Part shown: positions 44,490 to 53,135 of the stretch, in pieces
How positions within the stretch are numbered: the stretch's first letter is position 1
Layout: the number at the start of each line of letters is the position of its first letter
Assembly (NCBI GenBank): GCA_903921365.1
Contig: CAIXPS010000522.1
Location: 1-64,000 of the forward strand
From: an uncultured bacterium
Lineage (GTDB): Bacteria; Chloroflexota; Anaerolineae; J036; Brachytrichaceae
Reading direction: 5' to 3'
DNA length: 64,000 bases
Notes under the pieces: generated by a model
Told to the model about the DNA's origin: nothing
Seen by the model: only the letters and a program-made list of their open reading frames with translations
Databases searched by the model: none
Program-made: the position numbers and the translations under genes

Positions 44490-45887
44490 ATGGCAGGTCA
44501 ACGGGTGAAGCTGGGTTTTTGTCCGATCGGGAAGTTTGTATTCAGCCACGAAGACGCATTGCGTTACAAGGCGTTGATCGAGGCGAAATTGCAGCAATGG
44601 GGCGTCGATTACGTGTCCATCGACGGCGTGTTGCCTGATGGCATGGTGCGCGACCAGGCGCATGTTGACCCCGTCGTCGCGCATTTCAAGCGTGCCGGTG
44701 TGGATGCCGTGTTTATGCCGCACTGCAACTTTGGCACCGAGGGCGCGGTGGGGATGATCGGCGCGAAGCTTGGCGTGCCGGTGCTGCTATGGGGGCCGCG
44801 TGATGAAGCCCCGCTGCCCGATGGGCGCCGCCTGCGCGATACCCTGTGCGGCATGTTCGCATCGAGCAAGGTGCTGCACAAGCTCAACGTGCCGTTCACC
44901 TATATTGAGAACTGCGGCGTCGATGACCCGGCATTCGCGCGTGGTGTCGATCAATTTCTGCGCGCGGTCAACGTTGCGGACGCGTTGCGCCGGGGCATGC
45001 GCATCGGGCACATCGGCCAGCGCATCGACTTCTTCTGGACCACCATAGTGAACGAGAGCGAGCTACTCGAACGTTTTAAGGTTGAGGTGCTGCCGTTCGA
45101 CATGGTGGAGTTCGTGCGCCGCGCCAAAGAACGCGCGCGCAAGAACCGCACCGGATACCTGACCGAGTTGACCGAGTTGAAACAGAGCGCTGAGATCGTC
45201 GGATTCGATGACGACGCGCCGATGATCAACGTCCTGGCAACGCGCGACGAGATGATGGAACTGGGCGACAAACACGCACTGGAAGGCTTCGCCGTGCAGG
45301 ACTTCAATTCACTGGTCGACGAGATGGGCGCGTACTGCTTCTACGCCGACAGCGCAGTAGCCGATCACTACGCGCTTGGCTACGAGTCGGACATCCACGG
45401 CGCGATAACGGGTGTGTTGCTGCAGCGAGCGTCGTTTAATCAGGCGCCGACCTATCTGGTCGATCTGACGATCCGGCATCCAACCAACGACAACGGCATC
45501 CTGCTCTGGCACGCTGGCGCGCCGCTCTCGATGCGCGATGAATCGGACAGCGTGAAGATCGGCCATCACTGGATACTGCCCAGCCCGCTTTCCGGCATGC
45601 CGCACTTCCGGCTGCGCGGCGGACCGATCACTGTAGCGCGTTTTGACGGCGACCGCGGCGAGTACCAACTGGCGATTGGTCAGGGCAAGTCAACTGATGG
45701 GCCATACACACAAAACAACTATGTGTGGATGGAAGTGGACGACTGGCCGCACTGGGAGCGCACGATCATGCAGGGGCCGTTCATCCATCACACCGGCATG
45801 TCCTACGGACAATACGGTGATGCGCTGGTCGAGGCATGCAAGTACGTGCCAGGTCTGGAGCCAGTGCGCCTCGATCGAACCCGTTAG
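44490..45887 (+). CDS. L-fucose/L-arabinose isomerase family protein, second copy
   Basis: A 465-residue relative of the protein at 37345. KLGFCPIGKFVFSHEDALRYK and DAVFMPHCNFGTEGAVGMIGAKLGVPVLLWGPRDE match the N-terminal substrate-binding domain of the fucose-isomerase fold, and the C-terminal half contains ADSAVADHYALGYESDIHGAITG with the metal-binding Asp/His residues. Three bases separate it from the FGGY kinase stop. The pair would convert and phosphorylate an aldose or a hexuronate-like sugar. Specificity unknown. Confidence 0.8.
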   Translation: MAGQRVKLGFCPIGKFVFSHEDALRYKALIEAKLQQWGVDYVSIDGVLPDGMVRDQAHVDPVVAHFKRAGVDAVFMPHCNFGTEGAVGMIGAKLGVPVLLWGPRDEAPLPDGRRLRDTLCGMFASSKVLHKLNVPFTYIENCGVDDPAFARGVDQFLRAVNVADALRRGMRIGHIGQRIDFFWTTIVNESELLERFKVEVLPFDMVEFVRRAKERARKNRTGYLTELTELKQSAEIVGFDDDAPMINVLATRDEMMELGDKHALEGFAVQDFNSLVDEMGAYCFYADSAVADHYALGYESDIHGAITGVLLQRASFNQAPTYLVDLTIRHPTNDNGILLWHAGAPLSMRDESDSVKIGHHWILPSPLSGMPHFRLRGGPITVARFDGDRGEYQLAIGQGKSTDGPYTQNNYVWMEVDDWPHWERTIMQGPFIHHTGMSYGQYGDALVEACKYVPGLEPVRLDRTR

Positions 45888-45932
45888 TCGCGTTCGCGCG
45901 AGCGCGAGTAGCAAAACAGGAGGATGATGACG

Positions 45933-46700
45933 ATGAATCTCTTCGACTCGAATCTGTATCTGGGCAGGCCGACGCGCGGCGCTTACGCGCCTGCGGCCAC
46001 GGCCGTTGAACTGCTGGCCGAGATGGATCGGCAGGGGATCGGGCGCGCACTGGCGTGGCATGTGGCGCAACGCGATGTGTCGCCGGTGACCGGGAACGCG
46101 ATGCTGAGCGAAGCCATTGCCGGGCAGCCTCGCCTGTATGGGTGCTGGACTATCCTGCCGCCGCAGACGCGCGAGGTGTTTCGGAAGGGCGAGGATTTCT
46201 TCGCAGGCATGGGGCGCAACCGCATCATCGGCCTGCGCGCTTTCCCCGGACAGCACAACTTTCTGCTAAACCGGCAGGTGTTTGGCAAATGGCTGGACGT
46301 GATCGCCGCGCGCCGCATCCCGTTGCTGTTGTCGCTCGAAAACGGCGTCACATGGCCAATGGTGTACCAGTTGCTTGAGGCGTGCCCGACGTTGACATGT
46401 GTATTGTGCGACATCGGCATCTGGGGCGTGGACCGGTACACCTGGCCGTTGCTCGAAAACTACCCGAATGTGTGCCTGGAGACGAGTCTGGTCGCGCTTG
46501 AGGATGGCGGTATGGAAGCGACGGTCGCGCAGTATGGGGCGGAGCGGTTGCTGTTTGGCAGTGCGTTTCCCGCGCGTTATCCTGAAAGCGCAATTCTGCA
46601 GCTTCGCCATGCCGAAATCTCGGACGAGGACAGGCATAAGATTGCCTCTACGAACCTCGAACGACTGATTGCGCAGGTTGCGCTGGAGGCCGAGAAGTAA
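45933..46700 (+). CDS. Amidohydrolase-fold protein lacking metal ligands
   Basis: A 255-residue protein of the amidohydrolase 2 barrel, recognisable from the GIGRALAWHVAQRD start and the ending FGSAFPARYPESAILQLRHAEISDEDRHKIASTNLERL. The metal site looks lost: N-x-Y (FDSNLYLGRP) replaces HxH, the barrel strand reads CDIGIWG where active members have a His, and Ala stands for the Asp of FGSD. It may be non-catalytic or use another mechanism. ATG 45933 follows AGGAGG by nine bases; two in-frame ATGs (45924, 45927) touch the site and are less likely. It abuts the active paralogue. Confidence 0.72.
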   Translation: MNLFDSNLYLGRPTRGAYAPAATAVELLAEMDRQGIGRALAWHVAQRDVSPVTGNAMLSEAIAGQPRLYGCWTILPPQTREVFRKGEDFFAGMGRNRIIGLRAFPGQHNFLLNRQVFGKWLDVIAARRIPLLLSLENGVTWPMVYQLLEACPTLTCVLCDIGIWGVDRYTWPLLENYPNVCLETSLVALEDGGMEATVAQYGAERLLFGSAFPARYPESAILQLRHAEISDEDRHKIASTNLERLIAQVALEAEK

Positions 46701-47507
46701 ATGAGCTATGCAACCTTAAAAGAAGCGTTCTACGCCGAGGGCGCCGTGACCGATTGTCCGGTGTACGACTTGCACGGGCACATGGGCGCGTACTATGGCA
46801 TCTCCTTTCCACGACCCGACGCCGCTGGGATGGTGCATGCGATGGATCGCGCCGGCGTGAAGCTGCTGGTGTTCTGTCACCACGGCACACTGATGACGCC
46901 CGATGTTGGGAACGCAGCGAACATCGAGGCAGTGCGGCGTTACCCCAAGCGCCTGCGCGCTTATTGCGGCATCAACCCGAACTATCCGGACGTGATCGCG
47001 CGCGATATCGCGGAGTACGACCAGTATCCCGATGTGTATGTGGGCGTGAAGATGCTGGCCGATTACCACGGCTACGCGCTGACCGATGCGCGTTATGCGC
47101 CGGCGTGGGAACTGGCTGACCGCAACGAGCTTTTAGTGCTGATTCACACGTGGGGCGGGAGCCTTTACGACGGCCCGGCGATCGTGCGACAAGCGGCGGA
47201 GCGATACCCGCATGCGCGCATCTTGATGGGGCATTCGTGCCACGGCGAATGGGACAAGGCGATTGCGCTGGTGAAGGAATTTCCTAACCTGTATTTCGAG
47301 TTGTGCGCCGTATTGGACGAACGCGGCGTGCTCGAACGGTTTGTGGGTGAAACCGGTTCGGAGCGCATCCTGTTTGGCACGGACCTGCCGTGGTTTAACC
47401 ACCACTACTACATCGGTTCCGTTCTTGGCGCGCAGATCAGCGACGAGGACAGGCACAACATCCTGCATCGGAATGCGGAGAGGTTGCTTGCGAAGTATGA
47501 GTTGTAA
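46701..47507 (+). CDS. Amidohydrolase 2 family protein
   Basis: A 268-residue hydrolase with the normal metal ligands: HGH (VYDLHGHMGAYYG, about residue 25), the His of LLVLIHTWGG, MGHSCHGEW and the Asp of LFGTDLPWFNHHYYIG. It ends HNILHRNAERLL, as in its neighbour. The start codon follows the previous stop directly, so both proteins are likely made together and may form a heteromer of one active and one inactive subunit. It is the last gene before the IS630 remnant. Confidence 0.85.
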   Translation: MSYATLKEAFYAEGAVTDCPVYDLHGHMGAYYGISFPRPDAAGMVHAMDRAGVKLLVFCHHGTLMTPDVGNAANIEAVRRYPKRLRAYCGINPNYPDVIARDIAEYDQYPDVYVGVKMLADYHGYALTDARYAPAWELADRNELLVLIHTWGGSLYDGPAIVRQAAERYPHARILMGHSCHGEWDKAIALVKEFPNLYFELCAVLDERGVLERFVGETGSERILFGTDLPWFNHHYYIGSVLGAQISDEDRHNILHRNAERLLAKYEL

Positions 47508-47521
47508 CCATATCCCTATCA

Positions 47522-47663
47522 TGCGCAGGAGGGTGAAGCTTTAGCTGGGATCATTGTTCAGCGAGGATGTGGCTGGTGACGCCGAAATGTCACAACAGGC
47601 GGCGGCACCCGGCTGAAGCCATCGACCTCCATGCGTGCGCAGGAGGTTGAAGCTTTAGCTGGA
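47522..47663 (+). repeat. Direct repeat of 28 bases
   Basis: TGCGCAGGAG-x-x-TGAAGCTTTAGC at 47522-47549 recurs at 47636-47663 with one mismatch, 114 bases apart. It flanks a stretch with no recognisable gene and may derive from an IS end or a duplication. Confidence 0.6.
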
Positions 47664-47689
47664 TACGTCGATCACCCAGCGCGTAGCTT

Positions 47690-48250
47690 GTGATATGGAT
47701 ATGGCGCAACCGGCAGCCGATGAATTCAAAACATGAGATCAGAACTGAACAAGACTTTGCTAACCATATTGTCCAGTCTGTCAGCACTGATCCCGCTGGT
47801 CAGTGGATCTTCGTCGCCGATCAACTCAATACCCATAAATCCGAAGCCTTGGTGCGGTTTGTTGCTGAGCGCTGCGCTATTACGGTTAACTTGGGCATCA
47901 AGGGCAAATCTGGCATTCTCAAGTCGATGGCATCCCGCGCAGAATTCTCGCAAGACACGAGCCATCGTGTTCGCTTTGTTTACACGCCAAAGCATTCTTC
48001 GTGGCTCAATCAAATTGAGATTTGGTTAAGCATTTTGGTGCGCCGCTTGCTCAAGCGCGCCAGCTTTACATCGATGGGACGCAAGGGCGGCAAGTCCGCG
48101 AGTGACGCGGTGCGCCGCTTGCTCAAGCGCGCCAGCTTTACATCCAAGCAGGACATGCGCCAACGTATCCTAGACTTCATCACCTATTTCAATCAGACGA
48201 TGGCCAAGCCTTGCAAATGGACGTTCACTGGACGTCCGCTGGCGAAGTGA
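47690..48250 (+). pseudogene. IS630 transposase, C-terminal part with internal duplication
   Basis: The 186-residue frame contains the second Asp and the Glu of the DDE triad: IFVADQLNTHKSEALV and VYTPKHSSWLNQIEIWLSIL, the well-known IS630 motifs. The N-terminal HTH and the first Asp are missing, so it is inactive. A 72-base in-frame insertion duplicates VRRLLKRASFTS (two 35-base copies, 48038-48072 and 48110-48144, separated by 37 bases of unrelated GK/S-rich sequence). Confidence 0.8.
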
Positions 48251-48313
48251 ATTCTTGTCGACCATTTCCGCAGACGTGTACTAGCCATTCCTTACATATC
48301 TTACATTTGTAAC

Positions 48314-48342
48314 TTGACAGATATTGGTTAGCTGCCTATACT
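48314..48342 (+). promoter_or_regulatory. Near-consensus sigma-70 promoter of the island
   Basis: TTGACA (48314-48319), a 17-base spacer, then TATACT (48337-48342): 11 of 12 consensus bases at the best spacing. Transcription would start near 48350, about 107 bases before the VWA gene. Confidence 0.75.
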
Positions 48343-48456
48343 TTTTTATACAACATTTCTTGTGCCTGGGTTTTGACCAAACTTCTATTAAAATCGGCGT
48401 TGAGTGGGCTTCAATTCCAGGACAAGGTACTCTGCATCTGGTTAAGGAGGATATTC

Positions 48457-49146
48457 ATGGGTTCCGGGAGACAAACAAGTCGTCGTTTGCCAGTGTACAT
48501 CCTAGCTGATCGTTCAGGCTCAATGGCAGGTGAACCGATTGTAGCGGTTAACCAAGGCTTGCAATTGCTCAAGAATGATCTTGAGGGCGAACCCCGCGCT
48601 GTGGAAACGGTGTGGATCAGTGTTATTTCTTTCGGTGGGCAAGCTCAGGTCGAGGTACCATTGACAGAACTTATGGCTTTCAACGCTCCCACATTGAATG
48701 CTGAAGGTAGCACCCCACTGGGCGAAGCGCTCCGGCTCTTAAACAGATCTATCGATAACGACATCATCGTCACGACTGGCGTTCATACTGGAGACTATAA
48801 ACCCCTAATTTTTATATTCACAGATGGGGATCCCACTGATGATTGGCGAACACCGGCAAGAGAACTTAAGCAGCGCACCCAGGCAAAAACGGCCAATATC
48901 ATAGCCATCGGTTGTGGTCCCAGCGTCAATGTAAACAATCTAAAAGAGATAACTGAGAGCGTGATGCTCATGGAAAATGCCACATCTGGCAGCTTTACAA
49001 GCCTCGCGATTTGGATGTCCCAATCAATAAAGGGTGTCTCTATGAAAGCCGGGACGATGAATTCATCTACAGGTTCAAGCGGTGCCCCGCCTGCGCCCAT
49101 TGACTTACCTCCTCCTCCTGGCCCGGGTTTCAAGATTGTTCTATAA
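48457..49146 (+). CDS. TerY-like von Willebrand factor A protein
   Basis: A 229-residue cytoplasmic VWA protein of the TerY type. The MIDAS is complete: ADRSGSM with Asp18, Ser20 and Ser22, the Thr of GSTPLGEAL and the Asp of FTDGDPTDDW. A Ser/Pro/Gly-rich tail ends GPGFKIVL. ATG 48457 is preceded by AAGGAGG at seven bases; the upstream frame (48373) has no site. TerY-type VWA proteins usually travel with a PP2C phosphatase and a kinase, and these are the next two genes. It probably binds a partner in a metal-dependent way and serves as scaffold. Confidence 0.88.
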   Translation: MGSGRQTSRRLPVYILADRSGSMAGEPIVAVNQGLQLLKNDLEGEPRAVETVWISVISFGGQAQVEVPLTELMAFNAPTLNAEGSTPLGEALRLLNRSIDNDIIVTTGVHTGDYKPLIFIFTDGDPTDDWRTPARELKQRTQAKTANIIAIGCGPSVNVNNLKEITESVMLMENATSGSFTSLAIWMSQSIKGVSMKAGTMNSSTGSSGAPPAPIDLPPPPGPGFKIVL

Positions 49147-49207
49147 AGCATGTGAGTTCCTTAGGATTCAGCTTTCCAAGCATATTACAAAAAGGAAACA
49201 GCATTCC

Positions 49208-50425
49208 ATGAGTACAGAAAGTCCCAATGATTCCAGCGGGGGTATAGCTAGGAAGACCAACAAAGAGGTCAATATCCCGCTAGTGGAACCAAGCGTCGAG
49301 GAGCCTGCTGCATCAAGTTCTCATAATCAGCCACCGAAACAATCTGGATCAAGCGATTTACTGCCAACCCAGTATAAGCAAAATCCAAACGCGAATATTG
49401 GCTCAACACAGAAGTCAGCGAGCCAGACGCCAGTTTCTTTTGAACGTGGTCAGGGTACAAAGCCACAACTACCTCAGCAGACACTTAGTAGCCCTAAAAC
49501 AAAACCAACTGATAACGTAACGCAGTCGGAGCCACCTGTCGTACGGTTACTTGATGAGGAGGTGTTGCAGAAATCGCGTTCACTATGGCGTGAGGTGGAA
49601 CCAAAGGATATGAATGACCGGGTCGAGCACGTGGCTACCGATCATAAGATACAAGACGGCATGCAAATTGTCGCGGCCAGCCGACGTGGAAAATCGCATG
49701 CGCAGGATGGCAAATACCGGGAAGATGCTTTCTCGCTGGCAATCTCGGGCGATTGGCTTGTGGCGGCAGTGGCAGATGGGGCGGGAAGTAAACCGATGGC
49801 ACGAGTCGGCGCGCAAGTTGCTTCCCAAGCGGCCATCGATCATCTCTGCCAAACCCTGAGTAAGCCACCGAAGGATGATGACACAATTAAGCATTTGCGT
49901 GGGGCGTTGACAGGAGCGTTGGTCCATGCGTTGGCGTGTGTAAGCGCAGAAGCTGCGTATCGTGGTTCGCAAGTTGATGTCAATGACTTCGCCTCCACAT
50001 TATTACTACTTGCCTATCGCCAGACTTCTGGGAATCCGCTGGTTGGAATCGCTCAAATTGGTGATGGGGGCATTGCTGCCATGCTAAAGTCGGGTCAGTG
50101 TGCTTTACTCGGCAAGGCGGATCATGGCAAGTTCGCCGGTGAAGCCCTATTCCTCACCAGTGGTGAGACCATGCTGACATGGGTAAACCGCGTGCAGATT
50201 TTGGAACTGACCGAGCCTGTCCATCTTGTTCTGGTTGCCACAGATGGTGTACTGGACGATTTCACTCCTTCCTTTGGTACTTTGGCTAATCTATTTCATG
50301 AAATCGAACCTATACGAGAAGCCACTGCGCCAGAAGAGTGGCTTTCAAGTTGGCTTACATATGAAAAACGCAGTTCCTTCGACGACCGTACGATGGCAGT
50401 TCTTTTCCCGAGATCAATGAGTTGA
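49208..50425 (+). CDS. PP2C-family protein phosphatase with disordered N-terminus
   Basis: A 405-residue protein. Residues 1-115 are low-complexity (Ser/Pro/Gln/Asn-rich) and probably disordered. The rest is a PP2C-like phosphatase: YREDAFSLA and VAAVADGAGS (DG motif), IAQIGDGGIAA, LVLVATDGVLDDF and SSFDDRTMAVLF. The metal-binding Asp residues of the family are all recognisable. ATG 49208 follows AAAAAGGAAACAG by a few bases. Substrate is probably the kinase of the next gene or its targets. Confidence 0.85.
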   Translation: MSTESPNDSSGGIARKTNKEVNIPLVEPSVEEPAASSSHNQPPKQSGSSDLLPTQYKQNPNANIGSTQKSASQTPVSFERGQGTKPQLPQQTLSSPKTKPTDNVTQSEPPVVRLLDEEVLQKSRSLWREVEPKDMNDRVEHVATDHKIQDGMQIVAASRRGKSHAQDGKYREDAFSLAISGDWLVAAVADGAGSKPMARVGAQVASQAAIDHLCQTLSKPPKDDDTIKHLRGALTGALVHALACVSAEAAYRGSQVDVNDFASTLLLLAYRQTSGNPLVGIAQIGDGGIAAMLKSGQCALLGKADHGKFAGEALFLTSGETMLTWVNRVQILELTEPVHLVLVATDGVLDDFTPSFGTLANLFHEIEPIREATAPEEWLSSWLTYEKRSSFDDRTMAVLFPRSMS

Positions 50426-50432
50426 ATCGAGC

Positions 50433-51842
50433 ATGAATGTCACATTGCAGAATGGCTCGACTTTGACTTGTCGAGATGAAGTATTCGGTAGCGGTGCCGA
50501 TGGCGAGATGCATTTGACCGCCGATGGCAAGTCGTTGGCCAAGTTGTACCATCAACCCGAGTCTTGGCGCTTAGCAAGCCTCGAGGCCATTCTCGACCGC
50601 TTCAACGCAGTCAAAGGCGATAGTTATTGGGAGCAAACACTGTGTTGGCCCACCGCCATAGTCAAGGCACCGCGCCTGGGCATTGTCATCCCCCGTGCGG
50701 CAAACGGGCTAAAAAAGATGGCGTGCTTTATTGTGCCGAAATGGCTCAAGTATCATCCGGAAGATACAGGCAGTTTACATGGACGCCTTGCCGCCGCAAT
50801 AAAGGTCAGCCGTGCAGTCCGGCGCCTGCACTTTAAAGGCTTATGCCATTCCGACCTTTCTGAAAACAACATATTCGCAAATGCCAGTGATGGGCGGGCT
50901 TATGTGATCGACATTGATGGATTGGTCGTCCCTGACTTACAAATAGCGCACGCAGTGGTCATGGGTAGCCGTGGTGTAATGGCGCCCGAAATTGTAACGG
51001 GTAAAGTGCAAGCGCCCTCTGTGATGACAGAGCGCCATACCTTGGCTGTCCTGATCTATGAGATGCTGTTATTACGACATCCCTTGCTTGGTGGCAAAGT
51101 ATACGATAAAGAACCGGACAGAAATGAAACTCTGCTGCTTGGTGAACGCGCATTGTTTGTTGAACATCCAACGGATCAAACCAATGCTCCATTACTTCCT
51201 GATTATGCCTGGTGCCCTCAGCCGTTCTCATGCAGCTTGCTGGGTCCTGCAGTCAATAAGCTGTTACAGCGCACATTCATTGAAGGATTGCAGCAGCCAG
51301 GTAAACGGCCTCTTCCAGCCGAGTGGGAAAGGGATCTCGTGCATCTTTCCGATACGTTAGTGGCGTGCCTAAACCCGAAGTGTCCAATGAAAACATTTCC
51401 GCTGCCTGATATGAGTGTGGGCAAAGCAGCGATGAAATGCCCGTGGTGTAACACCCCCTTGCGTGGATTTACGGTTACTGTACTCCGCTGGTATACACAG
51501 GTGCCGAATCAGCCAGGCATTTATCGTCCGGACGGAACACGCAAGGTTGCTCTGCCAGATGTAACCCTACATGAATGGCATATCCGACCCAACAAGCTAC
51601 CCGGCCCAGGCGTTGAGGATAAGCCGCTGGCTTCTTTTTGCCGCGTGCAAGATAAAAATGGTGCTACACGCCTGGTGCTCCTGAACCAACAGCTACCATA
51701 CCTGGAAGCGGCGGATCCAGGTGATCGGTGGAAAACGATCCGCGTCAACGAAGCTGTGGAAATGAAAGACAAACGCAAACTGAGATTTGGCTTGCCAGGC
51801 ATGACGCGCGATGCAGTAGTTGAATTGTTGAGTTTTGCATGA
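50433..51842 (+). CDS. Protein kinase of the TerY-P triad with a C-terminal zinc ribbon
   Basis: A 469-residue protein. Residues of about 15-270 form a protein-kinase-like domain: a Gly-rich loop GSGADGEMHL, Lys in SLAKLYHQP, a catalytic loop CHSDLSENN (Asp141, with HSD in place of HRD) and DIDGL (Asp160-Asp162) for DFG. A zinc ribbon follows (Cys312, Cys317, Cys336, Cys339), then a beta-rich C-terminal region. The arrangement matches the kinase that accompanies TerY and PP2C in the TerY-P triad. The start is seven bases after the phosphatase stop, and the end overlaps the next ATG by four bases (ATGA). Confidence 0.82.
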   Translation: MNVTLQNGSTLTCRDEVFGSGADGEMHLTADGKSLAKLYHQPESWRLASLEAILDRFNAVKGDSYWEQTLCWPTAIVKAPRLGIVIPRAANGLKKMACFIVPKWLKYHPEDTGSLHGRLAAAIKVSRAVRRLHFKGLCHSDLSENNIFANASDGRAYVIDIDGLVVPDLQIAHAVVMGSRGVMAPEIVTGKVQAPSVMTERHTLAVLIYEMLLLRHPLLGGKVYDKEPDRNETLLLGERALFVEHPTDQTNAPLLPDYAWCPQPFSCSLLGPAVNKLLQRTFIEGLQQPGKRPLPAEWERDLVHLSDTLVACLNPKCPMKTFPLPDMSVGKAAMKCPWCNTPLRGFTVTVLRWYTQVPNQPGIYRPDGTRKVALPDVTLHEWHIRPNKLPGPGVEDKPLASFCRVQDKNGATRLVLLNQQLPYLEAADPGDRWKTIRVNEAVEMKDKRKLRFGLPGMTRDAVVELLSFA

Positions 51843-53128
51843 AGACATTTGATCTGACGCAGACACTAGCTCAAGCTACTCCAGGTTCGGAAGTGCAGGT
51901 TGTGGCTGGAGAGTTTAATGGCACATGGGTGCTCGATCGACCTGTGCGACTGGTCGGTGTTGGCCCTGCTAGTGTTTTATGGGCAGGTAATGGTCCCGTT
52001 CTTAGGATACTATCTCCGGGCGTTCAATTGGAGGGGCTATCCATAGAAGTAACCGACCAGCAAGACGGCATTGCGCTTGTTATCGAAGAACGTGCTTTCT
52101 CCAAACTGCCCACTTTTACGCGCGTGCGCGTAAAGGGTAGTGTAGAAGGATTAGGTCTTCGACGACATTGGCGTGTCCCGTCGGTGATCGACATTGGACG
52201 TGTTATGCTGGGGATGATTATCAGGCGAACTATTGGATTGGATGTATCGGGTCCTGTCGATATACGTCCCGATCTTGCTGGGTTGAAGGTGCTCGTGCGA
52301 GATGAAGCGGACGGGAGATTAACTCTGCAGCTTGAACTCAACAGCTCCGAATTGAGTCCCGGTACCTTGCTGGACGGTTGTTTAGAAATCGAAGCTCAAG
52401 GGTTGATCAGCCAAATACGCCTGACTGGCCATATTGAACCATTGGACAATCTACCGCGAATCAGCCAGGGCGGAACCGCTACTTCGCCACTGGATCTACT
52501 AAATCAAGTTGAGACTCGTCCCAGGCCAATAGCTCCAGCGCCGTTCGAAACCAGGCGTCAATCGGCACAAAATAGGCCACAATCGCCAACAGGGCATACA
52601 GCCGAGTCTACAACGGAGCAGGAGTTGCCCGAGTCAACCGACGATGAGTTATCCTGGGTTGAATCTTTGATGCAGGAAGCTGATGCTGCCTTAAAGCAGG
52701 ATGACACTGATAAGGCAATAGCGCTACTTAGTCAAGGGATTTACTTGAAACCGAACGAGGTAAAACCTCACGCGCAATTGGCGCTGGTTTACAGCAGACG
52801 AGGGAACTTTGATGCAGCGCGTGGTGAATGGGAGCGTGTGTTTGCATTGGATCTAAAGTATCCGCACGCGTATCGCGAACTGGCAAATTGCTATAACCAA
52901 CTCAATCTTTTCGACCAAGCCATTCATCTGTTGGAACAGGCACTGCGCTTTCCTGAGAACAAGCAGGGACCTGAAACGTTGAGAGCTCTGGGTATGGCGT
53001 ATTCAAAAGCCGAGCGTTTTGATGAAGCTATATGGGCACTTGACCAAGCACAAAAGATAAAGTTCGATCCGAAACTGGCTGCTCTGCATAAGGTTTGGGA
53101 ACAGCAACTCAAAGCAAAACAAGGTTGA
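51839..53128 (+). CDS. Beta-helix-like N-terminal domain plus TPR protein
   Basis: A 429-residue protein. Residues 1-105 read as short repeated beta turns (for example VQVVAGEFNGTWVLDRPVRLVGVG, VQLEGLSIEVTD), which suggests a parallel beta helix. Residues of about 105-205 are further beta-rich. A Pro/Thr/Gln-rich linker (about 210-260) leads to four or five tetratricopeptide repeats up to the end (starting LMQEADAALKQDDTDKAIALLSQGI). It is translated in overlap with the kinase gene. TPRs bind protein partners; a role as adaptor for the kinase is likely. Confidence 0.72.
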   Translation: MKTFDLTQTLAQATPGSEVQVVAGEFNGTWVLDRPVRLVGVGPASVLWAGNGPVLRILSPGVQLEGLSIEVTDQQDGIALVIEERAFSKLPTFTRVRVKGSVEGLGLRRHWRVPSVIDIGRVMLGMIIRRTIGLDVSGPVDIRPDLAGLKVLVRDEADGRLTLQLELNSSELSPGTLLDGCLEIEAQGLISQIRLTGHIEPLDNLPRISQGGTATSPLDLLNQVETRPRPIAPAPFETRRQSAQNRPQSPTGHTAESTTEQELPESTDDELSWVESLMQEADAALKQDDTDKAIALLSQGIYLKPNEVKPHAQLALVYSRRGNFDAARGEWERVFALDLKYPHAYRELANCYNQLNLFDQAIHLLEQALRFPENKQGPETLRALGMAYSKAERFDEAIWALDQAQKIKFDPKLAALHKVWEQQLKAKQG

Positions 53129-53135
53129 AACTGAG

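Larger units (their letters stand above)
47515..48250 (+). mobile_element. IS630-family insertion sequence remnant
   Basis: Non-coding start (47515-47689) plus the transposase fragment described below. No terminal inverted repeats or target duplication could be defined. It marks the step from the GC-rich catabolic block to the lower-GC island. Confidence 0.6.

Noticed and set aside
48324-48456. Upstream start for the VWA protein (48373) and a 61-codon frame at 48324
   Set aside because: No ribosome site, position inside or next to the promoter, and no similarity; the AAGGAGG site fits ATG 48457.
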